Source: Deltaproteobacteria bacterium RIFCSPHIGHO2_01_FULL_43_49 (lineage in GTDB: Bacteria; UBA10199; SPLOWO2-01-44-7). From it: a stretch of DNA of 64,000 nt. Of the stretch, positions 17,654 to 25,036 are shown piece after piece (the first letter of the stretch is position 1; the number at the start of each line of letters is the position of its first letter). Made by a program: the position numbers and the translations under genes. The notes below the pieces were generated by a model. That model was not told the origin of the DNA. It was given only the letters and a program-made list of their open reading frames with translations, and did not search any database. The stretch lies in the NCBI GenBank assembly GCA_001798075.1, contig MGRG01000007.1:1-64000 (forward strand), given 5' to 3'.

Positions 17654-18826
17654 TTATCTAGAGCTGGCTGTTCTTTGTACTCTGCCCCAGGCATCCAAGA
17701 GGTTCTTGACCGAGTTGGTCAATGTTTCCACAACATGGGCAAACTCCTGAAGCATGTCGGCCAATAATTTCTGTGAGGTCGAAATCGCGGCTTCTTGACC
17801 TCTTGTTTCTTGCATCACTTTCGCAAAGGCACTCTGGTCATCTGTCGGGGCTTTCATTAATGCCTCTGTTGCTTTGCGAGAGGCTTCCTGCAGTTGAATC
17901 AATTTCGTAGAAATCTGGATGTTCTGTCGCGCTTTGTCTTTTGAAATAATATAGGTGATGAATTTGATGAATTGATACATTGCACCCAAATCACCAGACT
18001 CCGCCATTCTTGCAAAATAGAAGAAGAGCATCATCAGTTTTTGACCCTCTGCACGGGAACGAAGGGCTCCCTCAAAACCATCGCTCAAATAATTATCCAT
18101 GTGCATGGCACTTAGGAAAGATGCTGTGCTGGGAGCAGCATTCATGCCACTAAACAAATCGGCGCCAGAAGGGCCTGCACCCATGGCACGATAAGGGCTT
18201 CCAGTATTAGGTGCACCACCTGTTGGACCAGCACCACCACCTGTGGTGGCACCCGGCGCAATTGAGGCGCTGAAGTGTCCGGTGCCTGTACCTGTTGTAT
18301 TGGGTGGAGAACGCATGGCTTGGTCGGCTCTACTTTTTAACGATGCATCGAGGCTACCCGCCGGACGCGCTTGGTTTAACAATTTTTGTAAGGCCGTTTG
18401 TTTGTCAGCTACATCACTGCGGGCAGTAGCCAACTGAGTTTCTAAAGCTCTCTTATCTGCAGCATTTGTAGTGCTGGCAATATTTGCTTGAAGAGCTTGA
18501 ATCTTTCTCTTTAAATCTTCAACTTCAGTAGCTTTGGTTTGAATCTTGGGGGTAAGCAACTTTAAAAGTTGGATTTTGAATTCCTTAGGATCAAAATTGT
18601 CACCCGCTTTCATACTGCCACTATTTTGCTGGGCCTTGGCAGCCTCTTCAGCAGCTTTTTTGATATCTTGCCAATCGTAGACCTCCCCTTCAAAAGTCAC
18701 CTGCGTTGTACCTACAGTCGGAGCAGTACCATCCAAACCCCTATTAAGTTCTGTGGTATTAAACTGACTGTTTTTGTCAGTATCTATCGCATCTACTGGT
18801 TTAAATTCTAAGCCACCACTAATCAT
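17654..18826 (-). CDS. Candidate large T3SS translocator or tip protein
   Basis: A 390-aa protein without a Sec signal. Residues 75-150 form a predicted coiled coil (EVEDLKRKIQALQANI). A Pro/Gly/Thr-rich linker covers about 160-225. The C-terminal part (about 245-385) is helical and includes the most hydrophobic stretch (LMMLFFYFARM..AMYQFIKFITYII). A coiled coil, a hydrophobic region and a following TPR chaperone are the usual features of SctE-type translocators. The hydrophobic stretch contains charged residues, so full membrane insertion is uncertain. No FliA-type promoter is visible upstream; a dispersed CCTCTCC repeat lies there instead. Confidence 0.6.
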   Translation of the reverse strand: MISGGLEFKPVDAIDTDKNSQFNTTELNRGLDGTAPTVGTTQVTFEGEVYDWQDIKKAAEEAAKAQQNSGSMKAGDNFDPKEFKIQLLKLLTPKIQTKATEVEDLKRKIQALQANIASTTNAADKRALETQLATARSDVADKQTALQKLLNQARPAGSLDASLKSRADQAMRSPPNTTGTGTGHFSASIAPGATTGGGAGPTGGAPNTGSPYRAMGAGPSGADLFSGMNAAPSTASFLSAMHMDNYLSDGFEGALRSRAEGQKLMMLFFYFARMAESGDLGAMYQFIKFITYIISKDKARQNIQISTKLIQLQEASRKATEALMKAPTDDQSAFAKVMQETRGQEAAISTSQKLLADMLQEFAHVVETLTNSVKNLLDAWGRVQRTASSR

Positions 18827-18842
18827 AAAGCCTCCTATTAAT

Positions 18843-18897
18843 AGCCCCCTCTCCTTTTTTTCCTCTCCCTCGAGGGGAGAGGACTAAGGAGAGGGCG
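18843..18897. repeat. Dispersed CCTCTCCC palindromic repeat
   Basis: CCTCTCCCTCGAGGGGAGAGG forms a hairpin within a longer CCCCCTCTCC..GGAGAGGG pair. A near copy lies at 32155-32212, in front of sctJ's downstream neighbour. Confidence 0.7.
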
Positions 18898-18929
18898 ACT
18901 CACATTAGAGTACTGCAACCCCTATGCCA

Positions 18930-19095
18930 AATATGTGCTGAAGTGCTGATGTTCTGATGTCTAGAAGTTATAATAAAATCAACTATTTAGACGTTTCACA
19001 ACATCAGCACATCGAGACATCAGCACATCGAGACACAGGTTTTGGGGCCTTTATTCCCCACCCTGGGAACTTTAAAAGGCGTCCGACGCCTTTTC
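18930..19095. repeat. Intergenic region with CATCAGCACATCGAGA tandem repeat and a terminator
   Basis: CATCAGCACATCGAGA is present twice in tandem (about 19004-19035) and pairs with GTGCTGATGTTCTGATGTCT near 18940. AAAAGGCGTCCGACGCCTTTTC at about 19074-19095 is a compact hairpin with flanking A and T runs, a likely bidirectional terminator. Confidence 0.6.
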
Positions 19096-19170
19096 GCATA
19101 CCACAGGGTACCTGTTACCATATGGTAATCAGACGAATATAAGCAGCCGCTATTTATTGGTCATCTCTAT

Positions 19171-19201
19171 AAGCAACTTTCGGTGCCCTAGTTGCCGATA
19201 A
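19171..19201 (+). promoter_or_regulatory. FliA-type promoter of the HEAT-repeat gene
   Basis: AAGCAACTTT, 13 nt, GCCGATAA, an exact sigma-28 -10. The predicted start of transcription is near 19208, immediately before the AGAGG ribosome site and ATG 19221. Confidence 0.85.
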
Positions 19202-19220
19202 TACTTATAGAGGTATTTTT

Positions 19221-20087
19221 ATGGTTGAAGATGTCAAAGCAACTGCCAAAACCATTATTGAGAAATATGCCGAGGGCTTAAGCGGCCTGACATGGGCAGA
19301 ATGTAAAGAGGCAGGATTAGAGGGTAGTCAATGCGACGCCTTGGTCGCTGCCCTGGGAGAGGGCCCACAGGGAGAAATTACCAAGGATGAAAGAGAAGAG
19401 CTTAAGAGAGCAAAGTTAGGTCAGGAGTTTATAAATGAGCTAGCTGGCAAAAATGGCCTTAAAGCAGTAGAGGCCAGGGCTAAATGGTTGGGAGAAAACG
19501 CTGTCCCGCGCTTCTGGGGCTTTGGAAAGGAAGACCGAATAAAAATCATTAAAGAAATTGGAAGACTAAAACCGGAAGTGGCTGCGTTGGCTATTCCCCA
19601 ACTCATCGGGTTACTGGCGGAAAATGACCCAGAAATCCGAAAAACCGCTTCAGAAAGTTTGGGGCAAATCGGTAAACCGGCTCAAGCGAGATTATTAGAG
19701 ATGTTGAGACATGAAAATCCGCAAGTCCGTCTTGCCGCAGTAGAAGCATTAAGCATGCAGATAGATAATAAAGTCGATTCAAAAATTGTTGATGCACTAA
19801 AACAAAAGCTGCATGATGATGATCCAAACGTTCAAAGAGCAACTGCTTCGGCCTTGAAAAAAGCAGGGTCCAAAGCAAAATCAGCTCTTCCTGATCTTGC
19901 AAAGGCTTTGGAAAAGACCAAAAGTGACAAATATCTTTGCGGAGAATTCATCGATGCTATCCGTAGCATTGATAGAACGAGCGTCCAAGCTAAAGCCGCT
20001 TTTCAAGAGGTGGTTAATCAATCGATAGATAGTTTGTGTCACGGTCAGGCAAGTGTAGCTTTAAATCCTCCTCGAAAGAAAAAATAA
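19221..20087 (+). CDS. HEAT-repeat protein under FliA-type control
   Basis: A 288-aa protein without signal peptide or membrane helix. The N-terminal 100 residues are helical and acidic. HEAT/Armadillo-like repeats follow at about 110-250: PEVAALAIPQLIGLL, DPEIRKTASESLGQIG, NPQVRLAAVEAL, DPNVQRATASALKKAG. Such solenoids bind proteins. It stands alone between the translocator block and sctT, with its own near-perfect FliA-type promoter and a short leader with AGAGG. A T3SS substrate or a regulator bound to T3SS parts is likely. The gene meets sctT tail to tail, 10 bp apart. Confidence 0.7.
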   Translation: MVEDVKATAKTIIEKYAEGLSGLTWAECKEAGLEGSQCDALVAALGEGPQGEITKDEREELKRAKLGQEFINELAGKNGLKAVEARAKWLGENAVPRFWGFGKEDRIKIIKEIGRLKPEVAALAIPQLIGLLAENDPEIRKTASESLGQIGKPAQARLLEMLRHENPQVRLAAVEALSMQIDNKVDSKIVDALKQKLHDDDPNVQRATASALKKAGSKAKSALPDLAKALEKTKSDKYLCGEFIDAIRSIDRTSVQAKAAFQEVVNQSIDSLCHGQASVALNPPRKKK

Positions 20088-20097
20088 CCCCCCAACA

Positions 20098-20994
20098 TTA
20101 AGGTATGGGAACTACGGGGTGGGGTTTTTCGGATTCCTCTAGGGGAACTGCCTCAAACTCTTTTAAAACAGGGGTCTCCCCTTTCAGAAATTCGATAGTC
20201 TGATTAACATTATATTTGGAAACAGCAGTGTAATGTTCGAGCTGGCGGGCTATAAAAGTAAGCGACAAAAAGAGTAACAAAACACCCAAATAACCTCTGA
20301 TGTTAAAGCCTAATTCCCAGACATTGATCTGGGGGGCAAAACGGTTCGCTACTCCCAAAATAATGTCGGCAATCAAAATGGCAATAATGACGGGGGCAGC
20401 AATTTGAACGGAGATAAATAAGACCTGCCCTGTCATTTTCATAAAAAGATCCAAAAGGGGCAAAAGGCCGGCGGCACTTTCCGGAAACGAAAGAAGGGGC
20501 AACACTTCATAGCTGTGCGCAAAGGATTCCAGAAAGAAACGATGTCCTCCCAAACTTAAAAAAAGAACAATCGCAAATTGAAATAGGAAGGCGCCAGAAA
20601 TGGAACTCTGCTCGCCAAGCTCTGGAATTAAGATTCGAGCTAGCGAAACACCACGTTGGTTATCAATCATCTGACCGGCCGCTTCAAACCCATAAAAAAT
20701 CATCGATGCCGAAAAACCGATCGCCAAGCCAAACAAAATCTCTTTCAAAAAGAGAGCAAACATTTTCATTGTGTCGATGTCTGGTTGCGAAGAAGTACTT
20801 GTCACCAAAATAGGGTACAAAAAAACAGCCAATAACATAGAAACCCCAACCCGAACCATGCGGGGAACTGGTTTGCCAAAAAGAAAGGGGACCACCGACA
20901 CCACACTCAACACCCTCGCCCAAATCAGAGCCGCCATGATCAGAGAAAAGGGGAAATTGATGTTAATGCCGAGCTGTCGGAGATATTGGTCCAT
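20098..20994 (-). CDS. sctT: T3SS export apparatus protein SctT (FliR family)
   Basis: A 298-aa inner-membrane protein with six or more hydrophobic helices and the FliR/SctT signatures PFLFGKPVPRMVRVG in the first cytosolic loop, DNQRGVSLARILIPELGEQSS in the middle loop and LGFNIRGYLGVLLL near the end. With SctR and SctS it builds the helical export gate. It is the last gene of the operon; the next gene upstream (sctS) is 1 bp away. SctU, normally the following gene, is absent here. Confidence 0.95.
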   Translation of the reverse strand: MDQYLRQLGININFPFSLIMAALIWARVLSVVSVVPFLFGKPVPRMVRVGVSMLLAVFLYPILVTSTSSQPDIDTMKMFALFLKEILFGLAIGFSASMIFYGFEAAGQMIDNQRGVSLARILIPELGEQSSISGAFLFQFAIVLFLSLGGHRFFLESFAHSYEVLPLLSFPESAAGLLPLLDLFMKMTGQVLFISVQIAAPVIIAILIADIILGVANRFAPQINVWELGFNIRGYLGVLLLFLSLTFIARQLEHYTAVSKYNVNQTIEFLKGETPVLKEFEAVPLEESEKPHPVVPIP

Positions 20995-20995
20995 G

Positions 20996-21259
20996 CTATT
21001 TTACGTATTGCGCGAAATCATTGAACAACCAATGAGTAAAGGTAAGGAGCTGGCCGCTCAGGAGTTCTGCTGTCAACACTAAAACGACAACGATGGCAAC
21101 CAATTTGGGAACAAACGTTAAGGTTTGCTCTTGGATTTGTGTGGTTGCTTGCAAAATACTGATGATAAGACCCACAAGCATGGCGATCAAAACGGGAGGG
21201 GCCGTAATGATGAGGGTCAGAAATAAAGCCTGTTTTGCGACACCGACAAAGTAATCCAT
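20996..21259 (-). CDS. sctS: T3SS export apparatus protein SctS (FliQ family)
   Basis: An 87-aa protein of exact FliQ/SctS length with two transmembrane helices and the conserved loop QATTQIQEQTLTFVPKL. Four copies normally pack around SctR and SctT in the gate. The gene is separated by a single base pair from both sctR and sctT. Confidence 0.95.
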   Translation of the reverse strand: MDYFVGVAKQALFLTLIITAPPVLIAMLVGLIISILQATTQIQEQTLTFVPKLVAIVVVLVLTAELLSGQLLTFTHWLFNDFAQYVK

Positions 21260-21260
21260 A

Positions 21261-22079
21261 TTATAAATACCCCTGTATGAGCCCTTTGACGATCAAATGC
21301 CAGCCGTCGACCATCACAAATAAAAGCAATTTAAAAGGAAGCGAAAGAGTTACCGGCGAAATTTGAAACATACCCAGCGAGAGCAAAATATTGGCAATGA
21401 CAAGATCAATAATCAAAAAGGGTAAGAAAATAATAAAACCAATCTGAAAAGCCTCTGTTAATTCGCTGATGACAAAACCAGGAATCATGACGAGAAAATC
21501 CTTATCGGTTAAATCTTTTTTCGCCTCTTCAGTCTTTCGCATTTCAACCGACAAATTGTAAAAAAGTTTGCGCTCTTGATCGTGGGTGTGTTTGAGTAAA
21601 AAATCACGCACCGGCTCTTTCCCTTCTTTAACCGCTTTGGTCAAAAGTTCCACAGAGGCTTGCGACATCAAGGGTTGGTTGGTCCCCTGATTGATTGTGC
21701 TTTGGGCAACGTCGTAAATCTGCATTCCGACAGGGGCCATCACATAAATAGTCAAAATAAGGGCCAAGCCCGTCACGACCACGTTAGGCGGAACTTGTTG
21801 TGTCCCCAAGGCATTACGAATGAGGGATAACACGACAGAGAGCTTCACAAAAGAGGTCACCATCATGATGACAAAGGGAACAAGAGAGAGTGCCGCTAAA
21901 ACCAACAGCAAGACGAGAGGCTTGGAAACCCCTTGAGCCCTTGATGCTTGGGCATAAGCCGGTACGGCGAAAAATAAAAAATTAAAAATTAAAAACCAAA
22001 AATGCAACTTAAAAATAAAAAATTTTTTACTTTTAATATGTGTTTTTTGTTTTTGGTCTTTAGTTTTTAATCTTATCAT
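21261..22079 (-). CDS. sctR: T3SS export apparatus protein SctR (FliP family)
   Basis: A 272-aa membrane protein with the FliP hallmarks: SFVKLSVVLSLIRNALGTQQVPPN, the central domain FLLKHTHDQERKLF, and GFVISELTEAFQIGF with LPFLIIDLVIANILLSLGM. The five copies of SctR form the body of the export gate. The first 45 residues are unusual: a Lys-rich stretch followed by a Phe-rich one (KLHFWFLIFNFLFFAVPAYA). They are encoded by an AT-rich palindrome and act as a cleavable-looking signal, which many FliP proteins also have. The start overlaps the 3' end of the fliO-like gene by 20 bp. Confidence 0.95.
   Translation of the reverse strand: MIRLKTKDQKQKTHIKSKKFFIFKLHFWFLIFNFLFFAVPAYAQASRAQGVSKPLVLLLVLAALSLVPFVIMMVTSFVKLSVVLSLIRNALGTQQVPPNVVVTGLALILTIYVMAPVGMQIYDVAQSTINQGTNQPLMSQASVELLTKAVKEGKEPVRDFLLKHTHDQERKLFYNLSVEMRKTEEAKKDLTDKDFLVMIPGFVISELTEAFQIGFIIFLPFLIIDLVIANILLSLGMFQISPVTLSLPFKLLLFVMVDGWHLIVKGLIQGYL
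21972..22075. repeat. AT-rich palindrome encoding the SctR signal sequence
   Basis: The centre is AAAAAATTTTTT (22017-22028). The arms ATTAAAAACCAAAAA and TTTTTGGTCTTTAGTTTTTAAT pair imperfectly. One arm reads as Lys-rich residues and the other as Phe-rich residues. Confidence 0.7.
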
Positions 22080-22344
22080 TAGCCTCTCCCGGCGATAACT
22101 CTGTCAGAAGCTGAACATTTTGATCTGTGCCTCCCAAAACTAAATATCTTTTTCCAACCCGCACCAAATAAAGGGTCCGTCTAAAATCGAGACCAAAACG
22201 AGAGATCAACTCGAAATGCCCATCTTTTTGCCATTTTTTAGCGAAGGCAAGACGAGGAAGGACAAAGCGCAAAATCAAAATAGCACCGACACAAACAACA
22301 ACCAGCGCCAACAACATTTGTAAAAATAACCAGGTGAAATCCAT
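22060..22344 (-). CDS. FliO-like assembly factor in a non-flagellar T3SS operon
   Basis: A 94-aa protein with one N-terminal transmembrane helix (LFLQMLLALVVVCVGAILIL) and a small beta-rich cytosolic part (HFELISRFGLDFRRTLYLVRVGKRYLVLGG). This is the FliO pattern, a factor that helps FliP assemble. FliO is a flagellar protein and injectisomes are usually described without it. Position between the FliN-like gene and sctR matches the flagellar order fliN-O-P-Q-R. The annotation depends on pattern and position because FliO is poorly conserved. Confidence 0.75.
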   Translation of the reverse strand: MDFTWLFLQMLLALVVVCVGAILILRFVLPRLAFAKKWQKDGHFELISRFGLDFRRTLYLVRVGKRYLVLGGTDQNVQLLTELSPGEANDKIKN

Positions 22345-22354
22345 GACTCGCCCC

Positions 22355-22696
22355 TTACTTTAGCAACTTAATAATTCTCACACCCAATTTGCCATCAATT
22401 TCCACCAACTCCCCCCTTGCGACTAATTTACCATTCGCCATCAGATCGACAAATTCATTGGGGGCCCTCTCAAAATCGATTGCGTGTCCTACCTTGAGCT
22501 TTAACAAATCTTTGAGGACCATCTTTTTTTGTCCCAAAACAGCAACCAATCGGACCGGCACGTCCTCCGACATCGAAACTGCTTCATCGCCAAAATCCCC
22601 CAGATCAAGACTTTCCCCTTTTGGTTCGTCCAACCCTTCAAGATCTAGTTTACTTTCTGTTTCTTCTTCGTGAAACTCACCTTTTTTCTTAGCCAT
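22355..22696 (-). CDS. FliN/SctQ-C-like C-ring protein
   Basis: A 113-aa protein with an acidic N-terminus (about 1-45) and a SpoA domain at 45-113 (VPVRLVAVLGQKKMVLKDLLKLKVGHAIDF and GELVEIDGKLGVRIIKLL). It would join the larger SctQ protein encoded just upstream to form the cytoplasmic sorting platform. The start overlaps the sctQ end by 8 bp. Confidence 0.9.
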   Translation of the reverse strand: MAKKKGEFHEEETESKLDLEGLDEPKGESLDLGDFGDEAVSMSEDVPVRLVAVLGQKKMVLKDLLKLKVGHAIDFERAPNEFVDLMANGKLVARGELVEIDGKLGVRIIKLLK

Positions 22697-23624
22697 ATGT
22701 TTTTCCTCCCGCGAGTTGACCCGTGATCCGACAGAGCCCCCCTCCTGAAAAACCTTCCCAAATCGCTGTTAGCCCTCCTGCTTCACCTTCGCCTACAAAA
22801 AGTTTCACCCCGCCCCGCCATCCCTCTTTTTTGTGCTGCAGATGGGTTTCATCAAACAAAATAACATCTCCTTCTTCCAATTTTTCGAAATCGCTGAAAC
22901 CAACTTCTGCCTCTCCCAGACCACACTTCATATCGATCGGCAAAAAGTCAAAACGCCGCAACGATTTTTTCAATGCCTTGTGGGAATGAGATTTGGCATC
23001 ACCCGGCAGGTCTTTTAAAAACCCCTCCAAAATCCATGGGGCCGGAAGATAAATTTTCACAAACCCCGACTTGTTAGACAAAGCCACGTGAACTTTTAAA
23101 CAAACCATCGGCAGATCGTCTCTTAGAAGCGCTTTTAAATGGGCGGGTTCCAAAACCATTCGTTCTAAGCGAAAATGCAGCTTCGGTTTATTGCCAGCCT
23201 CTTTGTGAATTTCCGCCAAGAGTTTTAATAACAAAAACTCAACCACCCCTTGCTCCGTTTCGGTAAAAGGGCGCAACTCAAATGTTGTGTCCCCTTTCCC
23301 CCCAAGCAACTTCTCAATGATGGTAAAACTTAAAGCAGGATCCAGTTCAATCAACCCTTTTTCCTTGAAGGGTTCCAAACCGATGACGGCTACAGAAGAG
23401 GGATTGGGAAGAGAAACAAAAAAATCATGATAGGAAAGAGTCTCAATCCTTTCTAGATAGTAGCGAAGATCGGGCAAATATTGATTAAGGGATTTTCGAA
23501 TGGAGAGAGGAAAGGTCTCTTGCAAACCAGAGGATGACAAAAATTCCAGCAGATCAGAAAGGATCTGATTGTCGGCCTTGGAAACTTTGGCCAAAGAAAA
23601 TCGGAAAGGTTTGATTTGCGCCAT
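22689..23624 (-). CDS. sctQ: SctQ/FliM-like C-ring protein
   Basis: A 311-aa protein. The middle part is FliM-like (LLGGKGDTTFELRPFTETEQGVVEFLL, residues about 108-135) and the C-terminus is SpoA-like (about 225-305). It should form the cytoplasmic ring or sorting platform under the export gate together with the FliN-like protein. It has no CheY-binding N-terminal motif of true FliM, which agrees with a non-motile system. It stands between the SctP and FliN-like genes; the downstream gene overlaps by 8 bp. Confidence 0.85.
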   Translation of the reverse strand: MAQIKPFRFSLAKVSKADNQILSDLLEFLSSSGLQETFPLSIRKSLNQYLPDLRYYLERIETLSYHDFFVSLPNPSSVAVIGLEPFKEKGLIELDPALSFTIIEKLLGGKGDTTFELRPFTETEQGVVEFLLLKLLAEIHKEAGNKPKLHFRLERMVLEPAHLKALLRDDLPMVCLKVHVALSNKSGFVKIYLPAPWILEGFLKDLPGDAKSHSHKALKKSLRRFDFLPIDMKCGLGEAEVGFSDFEKLEEGDVILFDETHLQHKKEGWRGGVKLFVGEGEAGGLTAIWEGFSGGGLCRITGQLAGGKTYG

Positions 23625-23629
23625 TCGTT

Positions 23630-24421
23630 TTAACTAACCTTTATTTCTTGAACGGCGATTCCCCTAGCAACTAATGCCCCCTCAATTTTTGAGGTCTCTC
23701 TTTTAAAAAGCTCTCTAACATCCGAATTTGCCGTCAAGAAATGCACACTCACTTTACCATGGTTTGCCGTTAAGCGCAAACGTAACCCTTTAAAAACTTC
23801 CTTGTGCAAATCGAGTTCGATTTCCTTATTCCCCTCTTTGTTAAGCCCGATGCGAACATAGCGGACAAGTTGGTTCAAAATCTCTTGCGATAGCTGTTTA
23901 GGGATGAAGTTGGCTTGTTTTTTCAAGTAGGTTTGAAAGGCTTTGCCAAGTTGGGTTTGATTGGTAGAAAAACCGGTTGCGTCCAAATTCAATTTTTTAT
24001 GTGCTGAGGAGCGATATTCACGTTTGGAACCAAAACTACCCTGTTCAAAAGACCCTCCATGACCTCCATCTTGCTGTTTTTTAAGCCCCGTTTTTCCGAC
24101 GATCTTTTTCCCCAAAAAGCCGCTTTCGGTTCTTTCGTCTTTGGTCTGTTGTTTCGATTCGTCTTCTTTTTCTCTATCTTTTGATTGTTCGCGGGATCGC
24201 TCTTGGCGTTTTTCCAATTCTTGTATTGCCTGTTGGGTCGACGTTTTGGTGGATGATTTCTGATCGATGGATGATTGCTGAAGAAATTTCCCCTGCTCCA
24301 ACATTTCATCAAAAGTGCTTTTCCCCTCTTTTTTGGGAGGCTTGGGCTTCTCCGTTTCGCGCAAACTATCAGCGCGATCCAGCCTCTGCTTTTCTACATA
24401 TTTTGTTGTTTCGTCTATCAT
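23630..24421 (-). CDS. sctP: SctP/FliK-like substrate-switch (ruler) protein
   Basis: A 263-aa protein. A disordered, Lys/Glu/Gln-rich N-terminal part (1-165) precedes a FliK-type C-terminal domain (about 170-263: VRIGLNKEGNKEIELDLHKEVFKGLRLRL...VSVHFLTANSDVRELF). Such proteins measure needle or hook length and switch the export apparatus to late substrates. The start overlaps sctO by 4 bp, indicating translational coupling. Confidence 0.85.
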   Translation of the reverse strand: MIDETTKYVEKQRLDRADSLRETEKPKPPKKEGKSTFDEMLEQGKFLQQSSIDQKSSTKTSTQQAIQELEKRQERSREQSKDREKEDESKQQTKDERTESGFLGKKIVGKTGLKKQQDGGHGGSFEQGSFGSKREYRSSAHKKLNLDATGFSTNQTQLGKAFQTYLKKQANFIPKQLSQEILNQLVRYVRIGLNKEGNKEIELDLHKEVFKGLRLRLTANHGKVSVHFLTANSDVRELFKRETSKIEGALVARGIAVQEIKVS

Positions 24422-24924
24422 ATTTCAAACAAGGATTTTTCGCCTCGCCACCTTTTCAAACTGTGAATGGTTTGACCCAATTCATCCATCTCCTTTTCTT
24501 CTTTTTTCGAAAGGATTGTTTGCATCTTTTTGGCCCAAAGATCTTTGTGTTTTTCCATCATCTGATGCTGTTTAACCGCTTCAATATAGTCTTTTCGGGC
24601 TTTAGCGACTTTTTCTTTAGCCTCTTCAACAACACCTTCTTGCATCTCAATTTCCTCTTGTTTGGCCTCTTCATCTTCCTTGAGTTTGCGCAAATAATTG
24701 ACGTGAAAACAACCGTTGCCGATGGTGCCCCCACCAATCATCTCCTCGTTCATTTTGTGTCTTGCCTCTTTTTGCTGGCGTTTAAGCTCCTTTTTTTCTT
24801 CTTTAAGCTCTTCGAGTTTTTTCTTGGATGCCATCAAAAAAGCGATTGCCCGCGCCAAAACAATCTCTGCCTGTTTTCTCTGGCGTGCCTTTAACTTCAA
24901 TAATGCTTCCAAACGGTATTTCAT
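24418..24924 (-). CDS. sctO: SctO/FliJ-like central stalk protein
   Basis: A 168-aa protein, almost entirely one long antiparallel coiled coil (MKYRLEALLKLKARQRKQAE...EELKEEKKELKRQQKEARH). This is the FliJ/SctO fold, which sits inside the SctN hexamer and contacts SctV. Length is close to the usual 140-160 aa. Gene order sctN-sctO-sctP is conserved in both flagella and injectisomes. Confidence 0.9.
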   Translation of the reverse strand: MKYRLEALLKLKARQRKQAEIVLARAIAFLMASKKKLEELKEEKKELKRQQKEARHKMNEEMIGGGTIGNGCFHVNYLRKLKEDEEAKQEEIEMQEGVVEEAKEKVAKARKDYIEAVKQHQMMEKHKDLWAKKMQTILSKKEEKEMDELGQTIHSLKRWRGEKSLFEI

Positions 24925-24936
24925 AAATAAAGTTGT

Positions 24937-25028
24937 CTAAAAATCAGTGGGTGACAGCCGCGATGGGTCCGAGGGGCCCCTGTTGGGAAGACGGGCCCAA
25001 GCGGCTGGCAGGTCCCACTTATTTTTAG
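24937..25028. repeat. Palindromic element between sctN and sctO (copy F)
   Basis: CTAAAAATCAGTGGG (24937-24951) pairs with CCCACTTATTTTTAG (25014-25028), 14 of 15 bases; inside, CAGCCGC pairs with GCGGCTG and GGGCCC sequences close the top. It fills most of the only large gap in the T3SS operon. Confidence 0.8.
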
Positions 25029-25036
25029 CTCATCTT

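Noticed and set aside
18930-19040. Short tandem repeats as a CRISPR array
   Set aside because: Only two adjacent copies of CATCAGCACATCGAGA without spacers, and no cas genes.
24181-24894. Long plus-strand reading frame opposite sctO and sctP
   Set aside because: It is an antisense image of coiled-coil, Lys/Glu-rich genes. The product is a Phe/Leu-rich peptide and no ribosome site supports it.
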